Assembly: GCA_964394975.1 (NCBI GenBank)
Contig: CAYMZR010000002.1
Location: 11,395-75,394 of the forward strand
Direction: 5' to 3'
Source: UBA11996 sp964394975
GTDB lineage: Bacteria; Chloroflexota; Dehalococcoidia; Lucifugimonadales; UBA826
DNA: 64,000 bases
The translations under genes were made by a program, and so were the position numbers. How positions within the stretch are numbered: position 1 is the stretch's first letter; every line of letters begins with the position of its first letter. Under the pieces are notes generated by a model. That model ran no database searches, was not told the origin of the DNA, and worked only from the letters and a program-made list of their open reading frames with translations. Below, piece by piece: positions 55,706 to 64,000 of the stretch.

Positions 55706-58282
55706 ATGGCGACTCCAGCTCGACAACAATATTTGGATATTAAATCAAACCATCCTAACGATATTTTGTTATTCAGAATGGGAGATTTCTACGAAACTTT
55801 TGATGATGACGCCAAAGTGGTCGCAAAGGACCTTGAAATAGCTCTTACCTCTCGAGAGATGGGAAAGGGAGAAAAAATACCCCTTGCCGGCATTCCATAT
55901 CATTCACTTGACGGATACCTATCTAAATTGATTTCAAAAGGTCACCGCATCGCAATTTGTGAACAAACTAGCGACCCAAGAGAGTCTAAAGGAATTGTAG
56001 ATAGAGAAGTTGTTCGCATTGTCACCCCCGGCACAGTCGTGGAAGATCAACTCCTAGAGAGAAACGTAAATAATTATTTAGTTTCTGTCGTGATTCAGGA
56101 TAAATATGCTGGGGTTTCATATGTTGATATAACCACTACCGAGTTCCTAACCACAGAGCTACCAATTAGTGATTTGGCAGCGGAAATAAATAGAATAAAT
56201 CCTACGGAATTAATAACATCTGAGCCATTACCAAAACATTTTTTAGACCGAATTGATGTCTATATGACTTTGATGGATAAAGGTTTCTTTACACGATCCG
56301 ATTCCAGAAAAATAATTGAGCAAAATTTTCAAGTTTCTTCTTTAGAATCCTTTGGTTGCAGAGATCTATCCTTGGCAACCCAAGCTGCAGCCCTAATAAT
56401 TGAATATTTAAAAAAACATCAACTTTCAGCCCTAGAAAGTATTCCTACTCTGAGGACCTATTCCACAAAACCATATATGGCCCTTGACCAACAGACAAGT
56501 CGAAATCTGGAGATTTTTTCTACTGGCAGAAATGAATCTCAAGAATCATCTCTGTTTTCAATATTGGATAAAACTGACACTCCAATGGGAGGAAGGTTAC
56601 TCCGCAAATGGTTGGGCCAACCATTATTGGATTTAAGATTACTCAAGGACAGACAAAAGGCTGTCGAATGGTTCATGCGAGAATCCATAAGGCGAGGAGA
56701 AATATCAGCAGTTCTGAAAAATATTTCCGACATCGAACGCTTAACTACTAAGATAAAAATGAGAACTGCTGGACCGAGGGACTTAGTAGGTTTAGGAAAC
56801 AGTTTAGAAATGATTCCTGATCTTGTTAATTTAGCTTCACGGGGTAATGATGTGGACGACATTGCATGGGTTTCAGATGAATTTAGCGATAACACCAAAA
56901 CATATGAATTGATAAAAAATTCCATCGACTTGGAAACGCCAGCATTAGTGGGGGAAGGCAAAACAATCAAACCCGGTTTTTCAAAAACATTGGACTCTCT
57001 TAAAAAGGAATCATCTAAAGCCAAAATTAACATGGCTAACATAGAATCTCGTGAGAAGAAAAACACAGGTATTAAATCCTTGAAAATTGGTTACAACAGA
57101 GTATTTGGGTATTACATTGAGGTTAGCAAATCCTATATTGAACAGGTGCCGCCGGAGTATATAAGACGTCAAACTTTAGTTGGTGGAGAAAGATACGTTA
57201 CACCAGAAATGAAAGAGTATGAATCGATCATACTTAGCACAAGTTCTAAAATAGAAGACACAGAAAAAAAACTGTTTGAGCAAATTTGTTTGGATATATC
57301 GTCTCATCTAGAGCCATTACTAAAAACTTCATACGCTGTATCTTTGATGGATGTTTTTCATTCCTTGGCAAAAGTTGCCACAGAACGAAACTATATCAAG
57401 CCTCACCTTAATAATTCTGACACAATTCATATCAAATCCGGTAGACACCCTGTTATAGAACAAATTGTTGGCCCTGGAGAGTTTGTACCCAATGACGCGG
57501 ATCTGTCGAATACAAAAGATCAAATATTACTGATAACAGGTCCTAATATGTCTGGCAAATCAACTTATCTTAGGCAGGTAGGGATCCTAACCTTGCTAGC
57601 GCAGGTTGGCAGTTTTATCCCGGCTGAATCAGCCACCATAGGGATCGTAGACAGGATATTTACTAGGGTCGGCCTCCAAGATGATTTGACGAAGGGTCAG
57701 TCAACTTTTATGGTCGAAATGTTGGAAACCGCATACATACTGAACCAGGCAACAAATAAATCTTTGATCATATTAGATGAGATAGGTCGTGGTACTAGTA
57801 CCTATGATGGGCTGGCAATTGCTCAAGCTGTTGCAGAGTTTATCCATCAAGAGAGTTCTTTAAGTTGCAAAACTCTTTTCGCCACCCATTATCATGAAAT
57901 GACCGAACTATCTACCTATCTAAAAAGGGTAACTAATTTGCATGTATCCATCTCTGATGTAAATGGAGAAGTGACTTTCTTAAGGCAATTAATGCCAGGA
58001 GGGGCCGACAAAAGTTACGGAATACACGTAGCCAAATTAGCTGGTCTCCCTCCTAAAATTGTGTCAAGGGCTTGGGAAATACTTACTATGCTGGAAAATG
58101 ACAAATACACACGTAATTCCTTCCTGGACGAAAAAGTGGAGAAATCATTCCAGACACAAATGTTTTCAAGTCGAAGTTGGATTCAAGAAGAGTTAGCGAA
58201 TATCAATGTAGACGACATGACTCCTTTAGAGGCATTGATAAAGCTACAATCACTAAAGAACCAGGCTGCTCAGTCAGATTGA
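55706..58282 (+). CDS. mutS: DNA mismatch repair protein MutS
   Basis: Mismatch recognition ATPase. From ATG 55706 the protein has 858 residues, starting MATPARQQYLDIK; an upstream in-frame ATG at 55646 would add 20 residues of a sort not seen in the family. The mismatch-binding motif is GDFYETF near residue 28, Walker A GPNMSGKST near 612, Walker B DEIGRGTSTYDG near 690. It ends 13 bases inside the convergent aroE gene. Confidence 0.96.
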   Translation: MATPARQQYLDIKSNHPNDILLFRMGDFYETFDDDAKVVAKDLEIALTSREMGKGEKIPLAGIPYHSLDGYLSKLISKGHRIAICEQTSDPRESKGIVDREVVRIVTPGTVVEDQLLERNVNNYLVSVVIQDKYAGVSYVDITTTEFLTTELPISDLAAEINRINPTELITSEPLPKHFLDRIDVYMTLMDKGFFTRSDSRKIIEQNFQVSSLESFGCRDLSLATQAAALIIEYLKKHQLSALESIPTLRTYSTKPYMALDQQTSRNLEIFSTGRNESQESSLFSILDKTDTPMGGRLLRKWLGQPLLDLRLLKDRQKAVEWFMRESIRRGEISAVLKNISDIERLTTKIKMRTAGPRDLVGLGNSLEMIPDLVNLASRGNDVDDIAWVSDEFSDNTKTYELIKNSIDLETPALVGEGKTIKPGFSKTLDSLKKESSKAKINMANIESREKKNTGIKSLKIGYNRVFGYYIEVSKSYIEQVPPEYIRRQTLVGGERYVTPEMKEYESIILSTSSKIEDTEKKLFEQICLDISSHLEPLLKTSYAVSLMDVFHSLAKVATERNYIKPHLNNSDTIHIKSGRHPVIEQIVGPGEFVPNDADLSNTKDQILLITGPNMSGKSTYLRQVGILTLLAQVGSFIPAESATIGIVDRIFTRVGLQDDLTKGQSTFMVEMLETAYILNQATNKSLIILDEIGRGTSTYDGLAIAQAVAEFIHQESSLSCKTLFATHYHEMTELSTYLKRVTNLHVSISDVNGEVTFLRQLMPGGADKSYGIHVAKLAGLPPKIVSRAWEILTMLENDKYTRNSFLDEKVEKSFQTQMFSSRSWIQEELANINVDDMTPLEALIKLQSLKNQAAQSD

Positions 58283-59121
58283 TCTAGTAATGCTTGCCGG
58301 GCAGCAGAAAACATAACGCCAACTGGCGCCTCCTTTCCAGTCCAGAGTTCAAAGGATGCAGCTCCCTGCAGAACAAGCATAGGTAGTCCGCTTAATATCC
58401 TAGCACCTTTGTTTTCTGCGTTTTTCAGCATAGGTGTATCAAGGGGGTTGTAAACCATATCGTTGACCAAAGTGGAGCTATCGATATTGAAACCTTCCAA
58501 CGGGTCAATATGAGCCCCCGAGGTGTGTTTCATACCTAAAGATGTAGAATTGACAATCAAAGACACTGAAGATGAGGATTTGCTAAACTCTGGGCCATCC
58601 AATCCAATTGGTTTAACTTCTCCCATCTGGGAAAACTCGTCAGCCAATCGCTTTGCTCTCTCATAAGTCCTATTAGCTATCCAAAGAGTATTTACTTTTG
58701 CTTCCATCAAGGCATGCGCTGCAGCTCTAGCGGCGCCTCCCGCACCTATTAACAAAACATCCCTGCCAGATGGTTCATAATTTCCATATTCTGAGATCGC
58801 TCTGAGAAACCCTACCGTATCGGTGTTGTAACCTACCAAAACCCCAGATTGGTTGACTATAGTGTTCACTGAACCAATTTTTAATGCCCAATCATCTATT
58901 TCATCCAGCAGAGGCATCACTAATTCCTTGTATGGGATGGTTACATTGGCACCCAGAAAATCTGATTGACTCAAAGCTTGAACTGTTTCAGGTAGCCCAA
59001 CAAGGTCAACAGGCCAAGCCTCGTATGTAGCTTCTATTCCCAGATTGGTAAAAGCTGCGTTTTGAAAGTGTGGCGATATTGAATGCGCTAACGGATACCC
59101 CAGTATTCCTGATTTTCTCAT
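58270..59121 (-). CDS. aroE: Shikimate dehydrogenase
   Basis: Reduces 3-dehydroshikimate to shikimate with NADPH. The 283-residue protein has the substrate motif GYPLAHSISPHFQNAAF at the start, the catalytic Lys/Asp in NVTIPYKE and NTD, and the NADP motif GAGGAARAAAHAL followed by NRT. Its 3' end overlaps the end of mutS on the opposite strand by 13 bases. No other aro gene is in the window. Confidence 0.94.
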   Translation of the reverse strand: MRKSGILGYPLAHSISPHFQNAAFTNLGIEATYEAWPVDLVGLPETVQALSQSDFLGANVTIPYKELVMPLLDEIDDWALKIGSVNTIVNQSGVLVGYNTDTVGFLRAISEYGNYEPSGRDVLLIGAGGAARAAAHALMEAKVNTLWIANRTYERAKRLADEFSQMGEVKPIGLDGPEFSKSSSSVSLIVNSTSLGMKHTSGAHIDPLEGFNIDSSTLVNDMVYNPLDTPMLKNAENKGARILSGLPMLVLQGAASFELWTGKEAPVGVMFSAARQALLDQSD

Positions 59122-59204
59122 ATGAATATGATTCCGAACCCGATGAGTAGACCTCTCAGATTTGAGTTTAATGGTACCAATATATTTAATATATAAGTTA
59201 ACAT

Positions 59205-59867
59205 ATGAGGCACTTCAATATATCGGTAAATGGAATCCCTAAATTGTTTAATTTGACACCAAACACAATCCCTGAACTAGAAAGTTACATTGCCCAATGT
59301 GCAAATTGTGATTTGTCGAAAACAAGGAATCTCACTGTCCCTGGCAGCGGTAATTACAGTGCGGATATCATGTTGATTGGGGAGGCTCCCGGCTCTAATG
59401 AGGACAAAACAGGGAAACCATTTGCCGGAAGAGCGGGAGGTCTATTAGATGAACTGCTGACAAGCTCCGCGATAAAAAGGTCCGAGGTATACATCACAAA
59501 TATGCTCAAATGCAGGCCTCCTAGTAACAGGGACCCCCAATTAGCTGAGATATCTGCATGTCAGCAACATCTCGATCTACAAATCTCCTTAGTGAACCCA
59601 TCAGTCATAGTTACCTTAGGACGATTTTCCTTTGCCAAATTTTTTCCGCAAATAGCACTAAGCGGCTCCAGGGGAACTGTAAGGGATTGGAAAGGGATTA
59701 AGATTCTTCCCGTTTATCATCCCGCCGCGGCTTTATACAATCCAAGTCTAAAGCCAAAATTAATACAAGACTTCCAGAAAATTACTACTCTAATAACCAA
59801 AAAACAAAATACGAATTTATCTGACATCCAAAGACAGCCTAATACTCAATTAAGTTTGTTTGAATAG
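59205..59867 (+). CDS. Uracil-DNA glycosylase, family 4 (Fe-S)
   Basis: Removes uracil from DNA. The 220-residue protein has four cluster cysteines (C32, C35, C103, C119), the catalytic motif GEAPGSNEDKTGKPFAGRAG, and the second motif VYHPAAALYNP. Family 4 enzymes are common in thermophiles and many Gram-positive and Chloroflexota lineages. It is divergent from aroE. The following RNase J gene starts at its end. Confidence 0.93.
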   Translation: MRHFNISVNGIPKLFNLTPNTIPELESYIAQCANCDLSKTRNLTVPGSGNYSADIMLIGEAPGSNEDKTGKPFAGRAGGLLDELLTSSAIKRSEVYITNMLKCRPPSNRDPQLAEISACQQHLDLQISLVNPSVIVTLGRFSFAKFFPQIALSGSRGTVRDWKGIKILPVYHPAAALYNPSLKPKLIQDFQKITTLITKKQNTNLSDIQRQPNTQLSLFE

Positions 59868-59886
59868 CATCTTGAACGATCTACCA

Positions 59887-61191
59887 ATGAAAATAATACC
59901 TTTAGGCGGGCTCGGCCAAATCGGCAAGAACATGATGGTTCTTGAATACAACGGTCAAATTTTGGTGATTGATGCTGGAATAGCTTTCCCTTCTGAAATT
60001 AATCCAACCCTTGGTTTTGGAGTAGCTGACACCAAATATTTATCCGACAAAAAAGACATGATTCAAGGAGTATTGATCACACATGGCCACGACGATCACA
60101 TAGGAGGACTTCCATACTTTTTAAATCAATTCCAAGTTCCAGTCTATTCGACTCCTCTGACAAAGAGTTTTATAGAATTCAAACTCGGGAATAAAAACAA
60201 GGATAACCTCTGTAGTGTAAATTTTTATGAATTCCATAAACTAGGTAAATTTCAATTTCAATTCTTTCCAGTTTGCCATTCAATACCAGATTCAGCAGGC
60301 ATCTTGATTAAAACAGAGACGGCCTCATTAATTCACACGGGGGATTTTAAATTTGACGATAACCCAACCATTGGGAACCCCATAAATACAGAATATCTAT
60401 CAGCCTTGTCTAGTAACAAAAATCTAATACTATGCTCAGATTCTACCTACGCTGAAAAGCCAGGATACACAGATTCCGAATCAATTTTAGCCACAAATCT
60501 AGAAGTCATTCTTAGTGGTGCCCAAGGCAGAGTATTAATTGCAACATTTTCTTCATTATTGTCTCGAATACAGCAGATTATAAACATTTCCGCTAAATTA
60601 GGACGTAAAGTAGCTGTAGTAGGTCGTAGCATGGTTAGAAATCTTGATTTTGCATTGGGTGCAGGGTATGTTCTCGATCCGAAAAACACCGTAATTACTT
60701 TGAAAGAATCAACAAATTTAAAAGATGATGAAATTGTACTAATAACAACAGGAGCCCAGGGAGAAGTTAACTCGGCCATGGGATTAATTTCTAGTATGCG
60801 ACATAGTGATGTGAAGATCCAAAAAGGTGACACTGTTCTTATATCTTCCTCCCCTATCCCTGGAAATGAAGTCAGATATTCTCACATGATAAATAATCTA
60901 TTTAGGCAAGGTGGAGAGGTCATATATCAGAACATTTCGCTGGTGCACGTCCATGGCCATGGTAGTCAAAATGACCTTCAGCGCATGATAAGCTTGATTA
61001 AACCCGAATATTTCATACCAATCCATGGTGAAACCAGACACTTAGTAGCACACGCAAGAATTGCTGAAAACAGTGGAGTGGCTGCTCAGAATATTTTTTT
61101 GATTGAAGATGGCTGCACAGTAGAAATAACGAAACGAAAAGCGTCTTTGGGAACAAAAGTGCATTCTGGAACAACATATATCAATGGTTAA
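59887..61191 (+). CDS. rnj: Ribonuclease J, short form
   Basis: A 434-residue metallo-beta-lactamase/beta-CASP nuclease that processes RNA 5' to 3' and endonucleolytically. Metal motifs: LGGLGQIGKNM at the start, HGHDDHIGGLP, HTGDFKFDD, and HVHGHGS, PIHGETRHL at the end. RNase J usually has about 550 residues; here the stop falls after TTYING, where the C-terminal dimerisation domain would begin. No downstream frame resumes it. ATG 59887 matches family starts; a TTG at 59860 overlapping the glycosylase gene is the alternative. Confidence 0.9.
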   Translation: MKIIPLGGLGQIGKNMMVLEYNGQILVIDAGIAFPSEINPTLGFGVADTKYLSDKKDMIQGVLITHGHDDHIGGLPYFLNQFQVPVYSTPLTKSFIEFKLGNKNKDNLCSVNFYEFHKLGKFQFQFFPVCHSIPDSAGILIKTETASLIHTGDFKFDDNPTIGNPINTEYLSALSSNKNLILCSDSTYAEKPGYTDSESILATNLEVILSGAQGRVLIATFSSLLSRIQQIINISAKLGRKVAVVGRSMVRNLDFALGAGYVLDPKNTVITLKESTNLKDDEIVLITTGAQGEVNSAMGLISSMRHSDVKIQKGDTVLISSSPIPGNEVRYSHMINNLFRQGGEVIYQNISLVHVHGHGSQNDLQRMISLIKPEYFIPIHGETRHLVAHARIAENSGVAAQNIFLIEDGCTVEITKRKASLGTKVHSGTTYING

Positions 61192-61313
61192 CCGCCGGTA
61201 AAACCACAATAATTTAGTGTAAACTTTGCTAGCACAAACCTACCTAGGTTTACTAGACTATCGTAGATGGACTAATTGACTTTTCCTGTTTAAACACACT
61301 GTACAGGTATGGT

Positions 61314-63899
61314 ATGAATCAACATACTGACAACAACGAACCGACTATTCCTCTTAACCCAACTGCGGCAATTTTATGGGTCGGCATTGCTGCCTTGCTC
61401 TGGTTGCCAATAATCACCACTGCATTTTGGGCCAGTATATTACCTAATTTCATTCTTGAACCCATGGATTCTTTCGTAAATTGGACCGGTCTTGGAATCG
61501 CCTTGCTTTCTCTATGGTTTATAGTCATTGCGTTTTTTTTCGGGTTGCACAAAATAAATCAGATCAGCTTTAACAATGTTAGACAAATTGCTGGCGCCTT
61601 GTTAATTACTGCCGCTATCTGGGGTGCGACTAGCAATATTCATTTCTCAGATTTTAATTCCATAGACAACATGGGAAGTGGCTCAATAGGTGGAAACATT
61701 GGATTACATATTTTTGGTGGAACCAACTTCATTGGATGGATAAGAATAATACTCATTGCGTATGCAGGAACATCAGTAATTAAACCATCAATATCTACAA
61801 AATCGTGGCAACTATTCATGATGGCCTTCTGGATATTAGGATTAGCATTACGAGCTGTGTATTACAATTTGTCTAATAAAAAACTTTCGCAAGTTCCAGA
61901 GAAAACACATCCGGATAGTTACGTAAAGATGCCCCCAGAAGTCCTTACCCCACACATTAAAGAAAGCTCCATAATAAATCCGACTGCAAATACCGAACCA
62001 CAGACTGCGCCAACATTGGAAATCCAAACCTATACCCAGAATCAAATCAGAAGCGATTATCAACCGAGTACCAACGATTTACTTTCCAGCTATATTTCAA
62101 CATCAAACGTATCTATTGACGGATTTGTAAAAATCGATATACCAAAAGCTGACCCAGAAGATAATCTAATTCCGGAAAACAATCAGAATAAATCAACTTC
62201 AACAGCTGCTAAACCAATTTCTAAAGAACATCAGAAATCAAATAAATACTGGTCTAGTTCTTCGCCAAATGAACCTCCCTCACCGAACACAAGTCGCCAA
62301 GAACATAATATAGAGGACTCAAACCCTTCCATGGCCATGGAAGGGTTTGACCGAACGGATAGCGTTGAATCTGAAAAAGGGCATGCCCGAAACTCTTGGA
62401 AATTACCTCCCATGAAATTACTTTCTGGTATATCCGAGGGTGGAATTAGTAAGGAAGAAATTTGTAGTACTTCTGAAACCATTAAGAACACCTTTGCTGA
62501 ATATAAAGTAGAGGTGGAAGTCGAAAAAGTCAGACCCGGCCCGACAGTGACAATGTACGGAATACAACCTGGCTGGGTCAGAAAAGTGAAAAGAGTTCGT
62601 TCTAGAGACGAAAACGGCACACCAGAAGTAGACCGCGAAGGCAAACCATTAATGGTTCAACAAGAAGAGAAAACTAGAGTCAGTGTAGATAATATACTCC
62701 GACGTGAGAAGGATTTGTCACTTGCATTGAAAACTCCCAGCCTGAGAATTGAGACTCCGGCAATGGGGGAATCTTTGTTGGGAATAGAAGTGCCGAATCC
62801 AACCGCAAGCGTAGTGGCGTTAAAAAACGTAATGGAAAGTACCACTTATTCTTCACTAGCTAAGAAAAGCCCTTTACCAGTCGCATTAGGTAAAGGATCA
62901 GATGGTGAAGAGGTTTCTTTTGATTTATCAAAAATGCCCCATCTATTAATCGCAGGGGCTACGGGAAGCGGTAAAAGTGTTTGCATCAACGCCATAATAT
63001 CGTGCCTCATTATGGAAAAAGATCCTGCCGAAATGCAGATGCTTTTAATCGATCCCAAAAGAGTGGAATTAACTCCTTACAACGGGATTCCGCATTTAAT
63101 AACGCCAGTAATAGTGGAAACTGAGAAAGTTGTTGGAATCCTTAAAGGATTAATCCAAGAGATGATGGATAGATATAGGCGTATGGAGGAAGTTGGGGTA
63201 CGGAACATATCCTCCTTTAACGCAAAAGGTGGCACAAAAATGCCCTACCTCGTTGTTGCTATAGATGAATTAGCTGATTTGATGATGACTGCTGCGTTTG
63301 ATGTAGAACAATCCATCTGCCGTCTGGCACAATTAGGGCGGGCCACAGGCATTCATTTAATAGTTGCAACTCAACGCCCCTCTGTAGATGTAATAACAGG
63401 GCTGATTAAAGCTAATTTCCCAAGTAGGATTAGCTTTGCTGTTACCTCTCAAACAGATTCAAGAACGATACTAGATGCAAATGGGGCCGAAAGATTATTG
63501 GGGCGAGGAGATATGCTTTATCAGCCTATCGATGCTACAAGACCTACTAGGGTTCAAAACGTGTACATAGGCGATGAAGAAATCAGTGATATTGTCCAAC
63601 ATTGGGCAACCACCCCCATTGGGAGAAAAGAAGAGATTGACCTTCGCATTATTAGCGATGACAACATTGATTCATCAAATGTTACCTCAGAAAGCGGTGC
63701 AAGCAGCCAAGATGAGTTATTTGAAAAAGCAATAGCCTTAGCCCAAAAATACACCAAACTTTCCACATCTCTTCTTCAAAGAAGATTGCGAATTGGATAT
63801 CCAAGAGCTGCCCGGCTGATGGACGAACTAGAGGATATGGGAATAGTTGGACCTAGTGACGGTTCAAAATCAAGGGACGTAATTTCGACAACCCCATAA
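61314..63899 (+). CDS. ftsK: DNA translocase FtsK/SpoIIIE
   Basis: Hexameric DNA pump that clears chromosome from the division septum. The 861-residue protein has four or five N-terminal membrane helices (to about residue 185), a low-complexity Ser/Pro/Asn linker (190-350), the alpha and RecA-like domains with Walker A AGATGSGKSV near 547 and Walker B LVVAIDELADLM, and a C-terminal gamma winged helix (TKLSTSLLQRRLRIGYPRAARLMDELEDMG) that reads orienting sites. It stands alone, about 120 bases after RNase J, with TTGACT at 61276-61281 as a possible -35. Confidence 0.96.
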   Translation: MNQHTDNNEPTIPLNPTAAILWVGIAALLWLPIITTAFWASILPNFILEPMDSFVNWTGLGIALLSLWFIVIAFFFGLHKINQISFNNVRQIAGALLITAAIWGATSNIHFSDFNSIDNMGSGSIGGNIGLHIFGGTNFIGWIRIILIAYAGTSVIKPSISTKSWQLFMMAFWILGLALRAVYYNLSNKKLSQVPEKTHPDSYVKMPPEVLTPHIKESSIINPTANTEPQTAPTLEIQTYTQNQIRSDYQPSTNDLLSSYISTSNVSIDGFVKIDIPKADPEDNLIPENNQNKSTSTAAKPISKEHQKSNKYWSSSSPNEPPSPNTSRQEHNIEDSNPSMAMEGFDRTDSVESEKGHARNSWKLPPMKLLSGISEGGISKEEICSTSETIKNTFAEYKVEVEVEKVRPGPTVTMYGIQPGWVRKVKRVRSRDENGTPEVDREGKPLMVQQEEKTRVSVDNILRREKDLSLALKTPSLRIETPAMGESLLGIEVPNPTASVVALKNVMESTTYSSLAKKSPLPVALGKGSDGEEVSFDLSKMPHLLIAGATGSGKSVCINAIISCLIMEKDPAEMQMLLIDPKRVELTPYNGIPHLITPVIVETEKVVGILKGLIQEMMDRYRRMEEVGVRNISSFNAKGGTKMPYLVVAIDELADLMMTAAFDVEQSICRLAQLGRATGIHLIVATQRPSVDVITGLIKANFPSRISFAVTSQTDSRTILDANGAERLLGRGDMLYQPIDATRPTRVQNVYIGDEEISDIVQHWATTPIGRKEEIDLRIISDDNIDSSNVTSESGASSQDELFEKAIALAQKYTKLSTSLLQRRLRIGYPRAARLMDELEDMGIVGPSDGSKSRDVISTTP
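62319..62350. repeat. 32-bp perfect palindrome inside ftsK
   Basis: TCAAACCCTTCCATGG at 62319-62334 is followed directly by its exact reverse complement to 62350, with no spacer. It lies in frame and encodes residues 336-346 of FtsK in the linker, so the opposite strand reads the same peptide. On the mRNA it would fold as a 14-bp stem with a 4-base loop. Confidence 0.95.
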
Positions 63900-63941
63900 A
63901 TAATAGATATTACCTGCCCACTCAAGTACTATTTATATATT

Positions 63942-64000
63942 ATGGTTAGTAACTTCTCCAGTATGATGTCCAGATTACTCAACAGAAATGATTCTGATCA
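63942..64000 (+). CDS. Possible start of a downstream gene (partial)
   Basis: An ATG at 63942 opens a frame without stop to the window end (19 codons, starting MVSNFSSMMSRLL). It is 42 bases after ftsK. No ribosome site is clear and nothing is recognisable, so it may be a real truncated gene or chance. Confidence 0.3.
   Translation, partial: MVSNFSSMMSRLLNRNDSD

Noticed and set aside
56539..57066. 175-codon minus-strand open frame
   Set aside because: Opposite the mutS core, with no ribosome site or recognisable domain.
61236..61251. Short palindrome AAACCTA-cc-TAGGTTT upstream of ftsK
   Set aside because: Seven base pairs with a 2-base gap; could be an operator but nothing else supports it.
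62231..62644. Minus-strand frame sharing the peptide SNPSMAMEGF with FtsK
   Set aside because: The shared peptide is a direct result of the in-frame 32-bp palindrome, not evidence of a second gene.

Overview
The window is a gene-dense bacterial chromosome segment, roughly 40% GC by eye, holding 53 confidently supported protein genes on both strands. It has no rRNA, tRNA, CRISPR, prophage or insertion sequence that I can see. The gene set suggests a member of the Chloroflexota, most likely a free-living marine SAR202/Dehalococcoidia-type organism. Pointers are the paired DUF2298 'YYY' and Agl23-like membrane proteins, the pyruvate-type carboxyltransferase fused to a biotin domain, an R3H/AAA ATPase beside tmk, type 4 uracil-DNA glycosylase and a sortase. 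This assignment is inference. TGA is used as an ordinary stop in many genes here, so the genetic code is standard.

Layout. 0.1-5.5 kb: glycyl-tRNA synthetase, SbcD-like nuclease, thioredoxin lipoprotein, CopD-like membrane protein, Trm112-like protein, then folK and folP on the minus strand. 5.5-14.7 kb: central metabolism, with a 12S-like carboxyltransferase, a 63-residue protein, a 5S-like carboxyltransferase carrying its own biotin domain, malate dehydrogenase, a LOG-like protein, enolase, GAPDH and pdxS-pdxT. 14.7-23.9 kb: R3H ATPase and tmk, a PHP phosphatase, a tandem-GNAT protein, a minus-strand operon thrC-folE-acyltransferase-GT4, and glyA. 23.9-28.5 kb (minus): an unrecognised 455-residue protein, a ThDP enzyme, RNase III and a DsbA/FrnE-family gene with an in-frame TGA. 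28.9-36.3 kb: glnA-gltB-gltD ammonia assimilation. 36.4-42 kb: 2-hydroxyacid dehydrogenase, MDR oxidoreductase, amidohydrolase, zinc-ribbon protein, sortase and a LysR regulator. 42-49.8 kb: ftsY and four membrane or glycosylation genes. 49.9-55.6 kb: NuoE/F/G-like flavin and iron-sulfur complex plus a ferredoxin-NADP reductase. 55.7-63.9 kb: mutS, aroE, uracil-DNA glycosylase, RNase J and ftsK.

The most striking observation is at 28.5 kb. A thioredoxin-fold gene has TGA exactly where its family carries the catalytic cysteine. It is followed at the correct distance by a small perfect hairpin with G first in its loop, as in bacterial SECIS elements. I read it as a selenoprotein. Other points of note are the transcarboxylase-like cluster next to mdh, a formate-dehydrogenase-like NuoG subunit that has lost the catalytic Cys/Sec, a 28-bp perfect hairpin between convergent genes, a 32-bp perfect palindrome inside ftsK, and an RNase J lacking its C-terminal domain.
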